Assembly (NCBI RefSeq): GCF_003932755.1 | Contig: NZ_CP024202.1 | Coordinates: forward strand, 682,001-746,000 | Source: Methylomicrobium sp. wino1 | GTDB lineage: Bacteria; Pseudomonadota; Gammaproteobacteria; Methylococcales; Methylomonadaceae | Length of the DNA: 64,000 nt | Reading direction: 5' to 3' | Shown: positions 1 through 9,005 of the stretch, in pieces | Numbering within the stretch: the stretch's first letter is position 1 | Layout of the letters: every line of letters starts with the position of its first letter | Made by a program: the position numbers and the translations under genes | The notes under the pieces: generated by a model | The model's input: the letters and a program-made list of their open reading frames with translations, nothing else | Databases searched by the model: none | What the model was told of the DNA's origin: nothing

Positions 1-138
1 AACGAAGGTGTTCATAGCCCCAGATTGCCGGAGATCATTAAGAAAATGAATCGGGTGGTCATGGGTATGATCGACACCTATGCGATCCATGAAGTACACG
101 ATTTGTTTGGATTAGAGCGGCAAAAGATTGAATGGTGA
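1..138 (+). CDS. C-terminal end of an unrecognised protein (partial)
   Basis: An open frame enters from the left edge and ends at a TGA at 136-138, giving 45 residues that finish with LERQKIEW. The stretch is rich in hydrophobic and basic residues (IIKKMNRVVMGMIDT) and looks helical. I do not recognise the family; the N-terminal part is outside the window. It is called coding only because the frame is open from the edge and the composition is protein-like, so confidence is modest. Confidence 0.45.
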   Translation, partial: NEGVHSPRLPEIIKKMNRVVMGMIDTYAIHEVHDLFGLERQKIEW

Positions 139-356
139 GCTGAGGCTAAACTAAACATAGATTCCAACCGTATACCTGTGCCTAAAAAAGGCAGCTGGCG
201 ATTGATTCATATCCATAACCGAGCGCCATTGAACCTAATTCCGTTCTGCGGCAACTTGCCGTGTGATAATATGTCACATTACTAACATTAGCGAATACTG
301 ATATTCTATCGCCATTGCAGAGATGTTCAGTTCATTGCAATAACTTCCTCCTCATA

Positions 357-384
357 AATCCGGCCAATGTGCCGGATTTTTTTT
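357..384 (+). terminator. Rho-independent terminator
   Basis: An 8-bp stem (AATCCGGC paired with GCCGGATT) closes a 6-nt loop and runs into eight T residues. It probably ends the transcript of the partial gene at the left edge or of something between. The rest of the 139-514 gap shows no convincing gene. Confidence 0.75.
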
Positions 385-514
385 GGTGATATGGCGCATA
401 TCCCTGTGCCTTGATTCACGTCAATATTGGCCCGACTAGCAAACTAACCGGTCCACTGTTTCAGCTTTCCAACTTGCAGTCTTGTGATTTTTGGTGGAAC
501 TCTTTTTTAGAAAT

Positions 515-1267
515 TCAGGCAAGTCGAATACTGCGACATTTAGGATAACCGCTACATCCCCAAAACTGTTTACCCTGATTGTTGCCACTTTTCGTTGTTC
601 GTAAGACCATCGGTTTACCGCATTTTGGACAGGCGTTTTCGGCCTGTTGCTGTTTTTGCTTGACGATGGTTTTAACGTGTTTAACATGCTCGACATGAGT
701 CTTTATCGACGGTTTTAACCGACCAGATTGAATTTTCCGACAGATTTCCGCGACTTCGACTTCAGTCAAAACAGGCTGCACTTTGCATTTGATAAATCGA
801 ATATACCCTCCGGCATAAACTACATTATCGGGCATTGGCGTTTTGAATTCGCTGTCGCCGATAAATACCACTAACGAAAACAGTTTATCTGGTTCAATAT
901 TCAACGCTGCTTGCAAAGTCTGCGTGTGTTTGAAATTCTGATGTAGTGGATTTTGAAACTTATTGGTATGGCGGTAGATTTTCTGCGTCCACGTTTTTTG
1001 ATTCTCACTACCGAAAATCCAGCCACGTATATTTTTTGTTTCGATGACGAATACGCCGTAACGCGAAACGATGACGTGGTCGATCTGAGTAGTACCATCC
1101 TCGGTTGGCAATGTTACGTTTTTGAATAGCGTGTAGACCTGCTTATCCAGTCGCAGTTTGGCTATCAAGTTGACTTGAAACTCGCCTAAAATGCCTTTCA
1201 CAATCGGTGTTTTTAGGATAGCCAAAATGGCAGCCAAGACCCAAAGCCACCAAAAGTTGGATAGCAC
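515..1267 (-). CDS. NERD-domain protein with C-terminal C4 zinc finger
   Basis: Membrane-anchored nuclease-related protein. One hydrophobic segment lies at the very N-terminus (WWLWVLAAILAIL), followed by a NERD domain with the hallmark QIDHVIVSRYGVFVIETKN stretch, whose D, E and K are the presumed nuclease residues. A topoisomerase-type zinc ribbon ends the protein (CPKCGKPM ... CSGYPKC). The role of NERD proteins is not settled; a DNA-processing role is inferred from the nuclease fold. The GTG at 1265-1267 has no Shine-Dalgarno. A perfect AAAGGAG at 1314-1320 instead sits 7 nt before an in-frame ATT at 1304-1306, which would add 13 residues (see findings). It follows the CoiA-like gene closely on the same strand. 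Confidence 0.85.
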   Translation of the reverse strand: MLSNFWWLWVLAAILAILKTPIVKGILGEFQVNLIAKLRLDKQVYTLFKNVTLPTEDGTTQIDHVIVSRYGVFVIETKNIRGWIFGSENQKTWTQKIYRHTNKFQNPLHQNFKHTQTLQAALNIEPDKLFSLVVFIGDSEFKTPMPDNVVYAGGYIRFIKCKVQPVLTEVEVAEICRKIQSGRLKPSIKTHVEHVKHVKTIVKQKQQQAENACPKCGKPMVLRTTKSGNNQGKQFWGCSGYPKCRSIRLA

Positions 1268-1322
1268 GGAACCGAATGCTTGTACAAAAATTTGGTTTAC
1301 ATCAATTGATTAACTCCTTTAT

Positions 1323-2777
1323 TTAGTTCTGATTGTTCTCGCTAATTAATGACATATATGCCATTCGTTCTGCCTGTATCCTAGGCAACCCTCCGCAGAA
1401 TTCATGAATCGCCGCTCGCTCTTGAAATTGCTCCAGTTCATTTTCCGTCATTCCGGAATGATCATAATCGAATGAGCCAGAATTATCGTTTTGCTCTAAC
1501 AGTTCATGAGTAGGCCAATGATCCTTTAAAATAACGTATCGACTTTTGTAGGCATATTTTAGAAAGCCAGCATGCTCTAAATGCCTAACAAACTCACGAA
1601 TAGCACCATAAGAATCAAAAAGGTTTAATACAGCTAATTCGTCAGGCTTAAGAATTTGTTTTTTAGACCACAGTGTCAATGCAAAGTTATTTAATGGTAA
1701 ATATTTAGAGCACCATTTATTCATCGCCTCAAGACGGATTGGATAAGGATTTTCATATTTCTTAAACTTATTGTATATAAACGAAGAAAATAAGCCGGCT
1801 TGCCAAACTCTGCGGTCACAGGCAAATATATATTCACCTTTTACCGGTATGTTTAGAAACGCCGGCAACGTTTCCAATGAAATATTCATTATTGATGCTG
1901 ATCTTTTCCAAGCTGGTTGCGATTGAATTTCTTGGTTATACTTTGATTCTAATTGGCTATTTGAAATTAGATGCTTATAGGAATCGTCCAAACACTTATC
2001 AATTAACACGCGAATCTTTTGCTGTTTAGCTTGTCTTAGTTTTAGTTGCTCTTCTTCTATTCTCTTCTTTTCTTGTTCCCGTTGAAAAATTTCATCGAGC
2101 TCTTGTTTTAATTCACTCTCAAGTTTTGACCTTAGCTGGTGTCTGATGCTTTTTTCGTTAGAATGAAAAATCCATGCCTTATTAGAAGTCGAATCAACAA
2201 CGGCACTTCTTATAGATTCAAGTCCAATACTTCTATCGACGTCCGATAAATCGATTTCAACTGTATCAATTTCCATATCGTTTATCTTTTGTTCTTTGCT
2301 GCTATCAATAAAATGTGTAACTGCAATTTCTACAAGTAATGGTTTGCCATCAATGTAGGCAATAACATCTGGGACGATTCGATTTAATGGCTTTTCTAAT
2401 TCAACTCGATCAATCTTTTTAATAGCCTTTTCACAAATAGTAATCTGGTCAACTTTAGTACGCGATTGACCACAAGTTTCACCAGTAACTTGCTCTTGAA
2501 TAATCAGTTCTGGCAAAGCGATTTCCAGAGTTTGTTCTAAAATGGCTTTTGCAGCGTAATGCAACGCCGTTTCAACCGCATGAGGACATTCTTCCTGTTG
2601 GTAATGTGCAAAGTGGTGTGTGTTTTTATCACCTTTTCTTGCCACTAATTGACTACCGCAGGCAGTACATCGGCACCCACACGCTAATCCTTTTGGAACC
2701 TCAGTGATATGAAGTAATTTCTCGCCCCTAAGCCCAAATGGTAATTTGACTTGGTTTCTACTATCATTGTTTTGCAT
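1323..2777 (-). CDS. CoiA-like competence/nuclease family protein
   Basis: 484 residues resembling the CoiA family. Near the N-terminus is a small zinc-ribbon-like segment (CGCRCTACGSQ) followed by HHFAH, the typical CoiA start. A PD-(D/E)XK-like core follows: VPDVIAYIDGKPLLVEIAVTH, where D and E are the likely catalytic acids. The middle (about 215-260) is a charged coiled coil. CoiA of Gram-positive bacteria promotes recombination after DNA uptake; proteobacterial homologues are of unknown role. ATG at 2775-2777. The NERD gene begins some 17-55 nt downstream depending on its start, so the two nuclease-like genes probably form an operon. AT content is higher than in the housekeeping genes further right. 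Confidence 0.75.
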   Translation of the reverse strand: MQNNDSRNQVKLPFGLRGEKLLHITEVPKGLACGCRCTACGSQLVARKGDKNTHHFAHYQQEECPHAVETALHYAAKAILEQTLEIALPELIIQEQVTGETCGQSRTKVDQITICEKAIKKIDRVELEKPLNRIVPDVIAYIDGKPLLVEIAVTHFIDSSKEQKINDMEIDTVEIDLSDVDRSIGLESIRSAVVDSTSNKAWIFHSNEKSIRHQLRSKLESELKQELDEIFQREQEKKRIEEEQLKLRQAKQQKIRVLIDKCLDDSYKHLISNSQLESKYNQEIQSQPAWKRSASIMNISLETLPAFLNIPVKGEYIFACDRRVWQAGLFSSFIYNKFKKYENPYPIRLEAMNKWCSKYLPLNNFALTLWSKKQILKPDELAVLNLFDSYGAIREFVRHLEHAGFLKYAYKSRYVILKDHWPTHELLEQNDNSGSFDYDHSGMTENELEQFQERAAIHEFCGGLPRIQAERMAYMSLISENNQN

Positions 2778-2871
2778 GATGACCTCGCAAACTTGCAGTT
2801 GTTTGAGGTCAGAATAGGAATGCGAGGTATCTGCAAACAGCCCATCTAAGGGGTAGATACGGGGTAAATCA

Positions 2872-3912
2872 TTGGAAATGACACAGAGTATGGAACAACA
2901 AATTGACGATTTAAGAAAGGCTGCTGAAGGTGTTCAACGCTTTTACGAAGAGCTCATCAAATTAAGCGATCCTCGCAGGAATCAGTTGCCGATATCATTT
3001 TTTAGAGCATTATCTGCATTGACATTGAGGGACGCTCAACAAGGTGTAAAACCACATGATGTTCGATTCACTCCTGTGGAGCTTGCTCAAAAAGCAATTG
3101 AATTGGGATATGTAAAAAAGAAGCCAAAGCAAGCCGAATCAGATTGGGTTCGCACTAACTGGAGTAAGCTAGAAGAAGTGATTGAATCTAGAAAAGATCA
3201 TTTGCAAGAAGTATGTCGATCTTCAGGGTACTCTCTATATCCTTGGATCGGCAAAGAAGAATCAATTGGTGGACAAGGCAATTATTCTTACTACTTCATT
3301 GTGCCTACATTATTCAGTCAAGAAGAAACTAATAAGCTAGCTCAATATCCAACTCAACTCGATGGGATTCACTATGTACAGGAATCATTAGTTAATATTC
3401 CACGTTGGGCATGCTGGGTAAATGGATTTACATTAAAAAGCTGGCGAAAATATGCTTATATTTTACCCGGCATAATTAGCATACTTGCTATATTGGGTTA
3501 TGTTTTATTGATTTTATTATTAGGACTTTATACAGAAATATCCACCGTGAAGTGGCTAACATGTTTATTAGTTTCTGCTATTGTATTTTGGATGGTGGTC
3601 TCGTCTCCATTGTATTCAGTTTCTTCAAATAGAATAGTGATGGCTCCTGATTGGATGACACCTTGGAAAGAAACAAGTGTTCAGTTGGAGCTAACTAAGG
3701 TGGGATTAAATCCTGAAACTGGTGATGCGATCAGAGAGTTGCGTTTAATGGTTTACTCCGCAAAATGCCCCATCTGTCAGAATCGGATCGAGATTCAAAG
3801 CGGAGGATTTCAATTCCCCTTTCGATTAGTTGGGCGATGTAATGAATCGCCACGCGAGCATGTTTTTTCGTTCGATCATGTCACCCGAACGGGTAAGAGA
3901 TTGGTACAGTAA
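2872..3912 (+). CDS. Unrecognised membrane protein with C-terminal CxxC motif
   Basis: 346 residues, no family recognised. The first 180 residues are soluble and charged. Two adjacent membrane segments follow at about 200-220 and 227-247 (YAYILPGIISILAILGYVLL; WLTCLLVSAIVFWMVV). The tail has CPICQNRIEIQ and a later Cys/His pair (CNESPREH), compatible with a small zinc site. The start could be TTG at 2872, ATG at 2878 or ATG at 2890; none has a strong ribosome site. It is divergent from the CoiA-like gene across about 95 nt, so the two may share a promoter region. Function unknown. Confidence 0.7.
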   Translation: MEMTQSMEQQIDDLRKAAEGVQRFYEELIKLSDPRRNQLPISFFRALSALTLRDAQQGVKPHDVRFTPVELAQKAIELGYVKKKPKQAESDWVRTNWSKLEEVIESRKDHLQEVCRSSGYSLYPWIGKEESIGGQGNYSYYFIVPTLFSQEETNKLAQYPTQLDGIHYVQESLVNIPRWACWVNGFTLKSWRKYAYILPGIISILAILGYVLLILLLGLYTEISTVKWLTCLLVSAIVFWMVVSSPLYSVSSNRIVMAPDWMTPWKETSVQLELTKVGLNPETGDAIRELRLMVYSAKCPICQNRIEIQSGGFQFPFRLVGRCNESPREHVFSFDHVTRTGKRLVQ

Positions 3913-3948
3913 GTTATGTAGACATTTTACTATTGCTAATTTCCCGGC

Positions 3949-4126
3949 TTAACAGGCTGTTGAAAAATAGAAATCGGTGGGAAAAATTTCCCGAAAATGC
4001 CGTTTTAGGTCATGAAAACTGTTTGACGACAACGAACAATCAATGACTTACACGCATAGTTCGATTAAAAATGTGATTTTTAGCGCCCAGAGTGGGAAAG
4101 ATTTTTAAATTTCAACAGCCTGTTAA
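3949..4126. mobile_element. 178-bp MITE-like element
   Basis: Perfect 17-bp terminal inverted repeats: TTAACAGGCTGTTGAAA at 3949-3965 and its complement at 4110-4126. There is no coding capacity inside. The ends resemble those of several proteobacterial DNA transposons, but no matching transposase is seen with these ends. It lies just before the IS1595-type transposase remnant. Confidence 0.6.
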
Positions 4127-4254
4127 TGGGGGGCTTAGTTAACCTGTTAATGGTAAAACCTGATTAGCAAGTTTCTTCAGCTAAAGCCCAAAAACCAGGA
4201 TATTCACGGCCAGAAGGCGCATACTGGCCACTTAATTACCAAGGAGTCCTGCTC

Positions 4255-5193
4255 ATGGCCATGAATAAAATTCAGTTTCAAGCAGGCCTGTCACTACCTG
4301 CCTTTTTAGCGCAATTCGGCACCGAAGCGGAATGTGAAGCTAGCCTGGAACAGTCCCGTTGGCCCCAAGGCTTTCGCTGCCCCGGCTGCGGCCATGCCGA
4401 ACACTATGTGCTTAAATCAGGCGGACGCAAAACCTTCCAATGCCGATCCTGCCGGTTACAGACGTCGCTGATTGCGGGCACTTTATTTCAGGGCACCCAC
4501 CTTAAAACTGACAGTCTGGTTTCTGGCGATCTACTTGATCAGCCAGGCCAAGACCGGCTTGTCCGCCCTGGCTTTGAAACGACAGCTGGGCGTCAGTTAC
4601 CCCACGGCATGGTTGATCCAGCAGAAACTGATGCAAGCCATGGTCGAACGGGATGCCCGGTACACCTTGGACGGCGACATCCAGGTAGACGATGCCTATC
4701 TCGGTGGCGAACTAGCGGGCGGCAAGGCCGGGCGCGGTTCGGAGAACAAGGTACCGTTTGTCGCGGCACTCTCACTCAACCCGATGGACAACCGAAGTTT
4801 ATCAAAATGGCGCCGATTCCCGGTTTTACCCGCAAAGCCATCGCCAATTGGGCACAAGATAATCTCAGCTCTGGCTGTGTCGTGCGGTCCGACGGCTTGG
4901 CCTGTTTTGCCGGCGTGACCGAGGCCGATTGTCAACACCAGGTGATCATCGCCGGTGGCCGGAAACCTAAGGACCTGCCGGAGTTCAGCTGGATTAACAC
5001 GGCGCTGGGCAATCTCAAAACCAGTCTAGGCGGCGCCTACCATGCTTTCGATTTCGCAAAATACGGCACCCGTTACTTAGGTGCGTTCGCCTACCGCTTT
5101 AACCGACGCTTCCAACTCGATACCATTACTACGCGCCTAATCGTGGCTGCGGCTACGACTGGACCCCGCTCGGACACTTGGCTTCGGCAAGCT
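4255..5193 (+). pseudogene. IS1595 (ISXO2-like) transposase, frameshifted
   Basis: The product would be a DDE transposase of the IS1595/ISXO2 group: N-terminal zinc ribbon (RCPGCGHAEHY ... CRSCRLQTS), SLIAGTLFQGTHLK, then LTVWFLAIYLISQAKTGLS, a DDAYLGGE catalytic stretch and YRFNRRF near the C-terminus. Two single-base changes split it. One extra A in the run at 4504-4507 moves the frame, and one missing G near 4783 restores it, so the middle third sits in another frame. AAGGAG at 4241-4246 precedes ATG 4255. The C-terminus looks complete to about 5193, where it runs into an opposing gene; no right inverted repeat is seen. Inactive unless the indels are sequencing errors. Confidence 0.85.
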
Positions 5194-5645
5194 GAAGCAT
5201 CATCGAGCAGGAATGGCAAGGCATTACCAATAAAAACATCGCTTGCAGTCGAATTTTTAACAGCTGTTACGCCAGCTTGTAGAACATTAAGATGCTGGGA
5301 AATCAAACCTAAGAATCGTCCACTAGCAAAATCGATATGACCAATTTCATTTACCCATAATTGGTGAGCCTCCTCAAAAATTGTTTCCCCGTCAGCAAGT
5401 TTTTCTAAATCAACGAGTTTTCGAAAGCTATTCATAGCAGTACAGTGATTCCTTGCTTCCAGCGAGCCAAATATCAACTCATTGCCATTTACAATAAACA
5501 ATCCATCAATATGAGTAAGTTGAAGATCAACAATTATTGGAATTTCAATGCAGAGATTATTGGTGTACTGATTATGAAGTTCAGAGGCAAGCTTTGTTAC
5601 TTCTGGTGGGATCTCATCTTGGAACGGGATAATGATTTTGAGCAT
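5091..5645 (-). CDS. Unrecognised protein, 3' end fused into transposase remnant
   Basis: The frame from ATG 5645 (an upstream ATG at 5690 is also possible) encodes a soluble protein beginning MLKIIIPFQDEIPPEV. No family is recognised. Its last roughly 35 codons, below about 5195, overlap the transposase coding sequence on the other strand and are therefore chimeric. The simplest reading is that the insertion sequence landed in this gene and cut off its natural C-terminus. Neither candidate start has a clear ribosome site. Probably a truncated gene. Confidence 0.4.
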   Translation of the reverse strand: MLKIIIPFQDEIPPEVTKLASELHNQYTNNLCIEIPIIVDLQLTHIDGLFIVNGNELIFGSLEARNHCTAMNSFRKLVDLEKLADGETIFEEAHQLWVNEIGHIDFASGRFLGLISQHLNVLQAGVTAVKNSTASDVFIGNALPFLLDDASACRSQVSERGPVVAAATIRRVVMVSSWKRRLKR

Positions 5646-5748
5646 CTTATTTGTAGAAATCTGAGGAAAATAAATGGCTGCTAACGGCATTTATATTGCC
5701 ATACAATTGAATTCATTGAATGGCTCTTTTGGGTCGTAACCTGCCAAT

Positions 5749-5997
5749 TTACCTCAACTTCCACTTAACATCCGCCAATTCCCGCTTCCGTTGCAACACC
5801 TGATCAAAGATCTCCCCCGGCTTGGCGTCCTTGGCCACCGAATTACCAGTCAAACGCGCGATCACAGCCGCCCTCGGCTCTCCCGGCCTCGCCTCGCGTT
5901 CGATATCGGCGTCGGTTAATTGCTGCCTCGGCTTCGGTTGGTTTTTCAGGCAGGTCCGTTTGTGGTGGTTTTGCCGGATGCGGCGAATGATGATCAC
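5749..5997 (-). other. Short open frame, possible gene fragment
   Basis: 82 codons ending ELADVKWKLR, with a protein-like, charged composition (DAKPGEIFDQVLQRKREL). No family recognised and no ribosome site. Given the neighbouring gene wrecks, it could be the C-terminus of a decayed gene. Low confidence that it is expressed. Confidence 0.25.
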
Positions 5998-6172
5998 TAG
6001 ACGGGCAACGGCCAGAATCAGACCACCAAATTCAAATCTTGCTTTGAGTCAGTTAATAGTAAGGTGCTTTTGATAAATTCCTTGAGTTGGAATGGGAATA
6101 ATAACCAATCTTTACTATTGAACTTCAAGAAATCATGACAAAAAAGCCGTATTTCAAGAACCAAGAGACTGA

Positions 6173-6331
6173 CATTCCTTGTATATCAAGCTGGTATTGG
6201 AAGACTTGCAGGTCGACAGAGATGGTTTATCCACTCAACAAGCCCAAGAACGTCTTCATACCAGTGGTTCGATCCGTTTGCCATCGCCAAAACGCGGGGG
6301 TCTTTACTTCGTTTTCTGCTAGGAAAAAAGC
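6173..6331 (+). pseudogene. Remnant of a cation P-type ATPase N-terminus
   Basis: One frame reads LEDLQVDRDGLSTQQAQERL followed by IRLPSPKRGG, the typical N-terminal cation-ATPase domain of P-type pumps. After the G run near 6297 the homologous continuation (SLLRFLLG) is in the next frame, so there is a frameshift. Nothing of the membrane or phosphorylation domains remains. The next open gene begins at 6332, directly on this remnant. Confidence 0.6.
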
Positions 6332-6790
6332 ATGAGCCAAAGAAATCGCTTGCAGTGGAGGGTTGCGCTCTTAAGTGGCGCTTTGTTTGTCGCTCTAGGC
6401 GTTTGGCTCTTTGGCGAGGTTTGGCGCTATGCCGGCGAATATGATAAGAATCCGTCTCATCGCAACTTGAAGAACCAATTGATGCGTCGAAAGTCAGACT
6501 CGATGCAAGATGTCCTCGATGCGATCGTTCGGGGCAGACTCAACCGTGTCAATACCGCAGCCGTGGACATGGAAAGGTACGCCGCCGCGATTGATGGCTA
6601 TCTGTCCACAGACGTCTACGAGAGGCATGGCAAGTCCTTCAATGAAGCCATACACGACCTGAAACGAGCAACTGCACAAAGCGATGCAGAACTGACCAAG
6701 GAGGCAGCGCTTAGGCTCGAATGATCCTGCTTGGAATGCCACATGCTGATCAACGCGCACAAGAGCCAACAGGAGCAGGGCAACGAATGA
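6332..6790 (+). pseudogene. Membrane-anchored c-type cytochrome with internal TGA
   Basis: ATG 6332 follows AGGAAAAAAGC. The product has one N-terminal membrane anchor (VALLSGALFVALGVWLFG) and a helical periplasmic part resembling small four-helix cytochromes. The frame stops at TGA 6722-6724. Reading past it in the same frame gives SCLECHMLINAHK, a CxxCH haem c motif, and ends at TGA 6788-6790. The nonsense codon thus removes the only haem site. I take it as an inactivated gene; alternatives are a sequencing error or readthrough. About 250 nt to the right (6791-7039) I see nothing supported. Confidence 0.6.
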
Positions 6791-7039
6791 GTGAAGGCCA
6801 AAAATATAGGAAGTTTAAAGGCATTTTCGAACCTATCCTTGGGAAAACGCTACTCCAAGCTGCCCTTTTTGACTAGATTTTTTGATCGTTTCCTCGGCTT
6901 CTGAGAACGCGCGATCACCAATCACATCAGGGCCTTCCTAAGCTCTGACAAATGCTTTTTGCTTCACTTTGGCTCCACTGGCTTCTTGTCTTTAACCTCA
7001 ACGCGATCCTTAACCCTATACGTGCTAACGCGCAAGCCA

Positions 7040-7115
7040 TCACAACGCCGCATAGAGGATGAATCGATTTCGTCCGGTTTCCTTGGCCTGATAAAGCGCT
7101 TTATCGGCTCGATGA
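7040..7115 (-). pseudogene. Remnant of a GGDEF domain C-terminus
   Basis: On the minus strand a frame reads ADKALYQAKETGRNRFILYA and then stops at 7040-7042. This is the conserved end of diguanylate cyclase GGDEF domains. Nothing upstream (7116-7233) continues the domain in a convincing way, so only a tail is left. Confidence 0.6.
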
Positions 7116-7233
7116 AGCTTGTTGTGACAGCAGTTGAAGGATACCTGCCGTCAGTTTAGCCATGAATGCTTGATTGCAAGTTCTGGTTCCGTTTTCGCCA
7201 GTTTCGTAGATTATGAATTGATTGTAGGATTTA

Positions 7234-7782
7234 CTATTGTTGACGTGGAAGTAACAAATCTTCCAGGAAAAAAGCCGATAGCTCCGTGCGTCCGGTCAAG
7301 CCGGACTTCCGGTAAACCGCGCGTGCTTGGTCTCGTACGGTGCGCTCGCTAGCATTGCGTACATTGGCAATTTCTGCATGGCTAAGGCCTTTTAACATCA
7401 GCATGCCTACTTCCGCTTCGGCTCGCGTAAGTTGCCAGGTATCAAACTGCTTTTGTATTTGAACAGCCAAGCCGGCAATCAGCTCACGATTTGCCTCACG
7501 CCATTGTTGGGCTTGATGATTAGCCAATGCCAAATCCTGTGTTAGCAAATTAATTTTGGTTTGCGCATATTGATAATAAAGCCTGCCAAAATAAACAATA
7601 CCCGCCAGGGAAAGCATCAGAATCAGCACTTCAATGAGCAAATGCGACCATGGGACGCCATCACGATAATCACCAATAATATCTAGCGTAATCAGCACAA
7701 AAACAATCGAACTGAGAACAATAGCCCATTGGCTAAACCGTTTTTGATCTTTAATCGATGGATCATCACTAAAAAATGCCAT
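7234..7782 (-). CDS. Membrane-anchored LuxR-type transcriptional regulator
   Basis: 182 residues. Two hydrophobic segments lie near the N-terminus (WAIVLSSIVFVLITLDI and LLIEVLILMLSLAGIVYF), then a coiled-coil linker (TKINLLTQDLALANHQAQQW), and a C-terminal LuxR/GerE helix-turn-helix (LKGLSHAEIANVRNASERTV). No receiver or ligand-binding domain is seen, so the membrane part may be the sensor. It is divergent from the cytochrome b561-like gene across about 100 nt, which makes control of that gene plausible but unproven. Confidence 0.8.
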   Translation of the reverse strand: MAFFSDDPSIKDQKRFSQWAIVLSSIVFVLITLDIIGDYRDGVPWSHLLIEVLILMLSLAGIVYFGRLYYQYAQTKINLLTQDLALANHQAQQWREANRELIAGLAVQIQKQFDTWQLTRAEAEVGMLMLKGLSHAEIANVRNASERTVRDQARAVYRKSGLTGRTELSAFFLEDLLLPRQQ

Positions 7783-7884
7783 ATATAGTCGCTTATACGT
7801 CGGATGACGGATGCCAAAGATACAAGTTTAACGCAATATAGGCTTCACTTAATGTGTATCTGATAATTGATAAGGAGAAACAAC

Positions 7885-8568
7885 ATGACAACTAATAAAA
7901 GAACCATAAAGGTATGGAGTCCATTGATTCGGATTGGGCACTGGACTTTGGTAATTGCATTTTTTACCGCTTATTTCACCGAAGATGATTTCCTGACCCT
8001 ACATGTGTGGACAGGCTATATTGTGGGGGCTTATTTGCTCATTCGAATACTGTGGGGCTTTGTCGGTAGTAAGTATGTGCGTTTTACTAGTTTCGTGTAT
8101 TCCCCTGCTAAGATTTTTGGCTATTTGAAAAATCTCATCACGCGTAAACCACAGCACTATATCGGCCACAACCCGGCTGGTGGAGCGATGGTAATTGCAC
8201 TTTTGTTCAGCCTGGCAGTTACCACTTTGACCGGCATGAAATTGTACGCCGTTGAAGACAATAAAGGCCCATTTGCCATAACGGCAGGGCAAGCGCAGTC
8301 ACAAATACAATCGGTTAGTTTAATTGCTGAAGCCAAAGCGGAAGATGACGACGAAGATGAAGAATCTAAAGTCATAAATAATAGCCACAAGGTCGATAAG
8401 CAAGCAGAAGAATTTTGGGAAGAATTGCATGAGCTATTCGCCAATCTGACGCTATTGTTGGTGCTTTTGCACATTGTTGGAGTCATCGTTTCTAGCTACA
8501 TTGATAAAGAGAAATTGGTTAAGGCCATGTTGACTGGTGAAAAAGAAATCGATGACACTTATCAATGA
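7885..8568 (+). CDS. Cytochrome b561-type membrane haem protein
   Basis: Diheme b-type cytochrome of the inner membrane, likely an electron carrier to or from a small redox partner. Four hydrophobic segments carry the expected histidines: RIGHW in helix 1, TLHVWTGY in helix 2, and LHELFANL and LLHIVGV at the end. Between helices 3 and 4 is an unusually acidic insert (AEDDDEDEES) not typical of the family core. ATG 7885 is chosen because AAGGAG at 7872-7877 sits 7 nt ahead; an upstream in-frame TTG at 7867 lacks such a site. Confidence 0.85.
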   Translation: MTTNKRTIKVWSPLIRIGHWTLVIAFFTAYFTEDDFLTLHVWTGYIVGAYLLIRILWGFVGSKYVRFTSFVYSPAKIFGYLKNLITRKPQHYIGHNPAGGAMVIALLFSLAVTTLTGMKLYAVEDNKGPFAITAGQAQSQIQSVSLIAEAKAEDDDEDEESKVINNSHKVDKQAEEFWEELHELFANLTLLLVLLHIVGVIVSSYIDKEKLVKAMLTGEKEIDDTYQ

Positions 8569-8675
8569 CCCACTGGCTATAATGAAAATCCTAAAGAAAA
8601 GGAACTAAATTGAGACATTCTGAATTTCATCGCGCACACTGAATCGGTGGGTTACGCGCGGCTAGAAAAAGTGGT

Positions 8676-8712
8676 CAGGTTGAAATAATAACTTAACCTG
8701 CCCCCCTTTTTT
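8676..8712 (+). terminator. Possible terminator after cytochrome b gene
   Basis: CAGGTT (8676-8681) pairs with AACCTG (8695-8700), followed by six C and six T residues. The stem is short and lies 108 nt after the gene. Nothing else is supported in 8569-8923. Confidence 0.35.
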
Positions 8713-8923
8713 GGTAGTAAGCATTTCAAATCTGAACAATTGGTTCTTGGTAAGGTCTCAGCTGCATTCGGTGAATGCGGCAACGCCGAAAATTTTATTC
8801 GAAAGTTTCAAAGATATACTTACATTCCAAGCAAATACTTAGTCGATATATCCGGGTGATTTTTAAATAAATTCAGTTCCTTGCCAGAAGATCATGAAAT
8901 TGATTAAAATCCGCCGCGAAATC

Positions 8924-8999
<76 letters not shown>

Positions 9000-9005
9000 A
9001 TAAAC

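Noticed and set aside
6722-6790. TGA before CxxCH read as selenocysteine
   Set aside because: CCTGCT and AGCAGG could pair downstream, but the loop is about 40 nt and does not resemble a bacterial SECIS hairpin; no redox reason for Sec there. A nonsense mutation is simpler.
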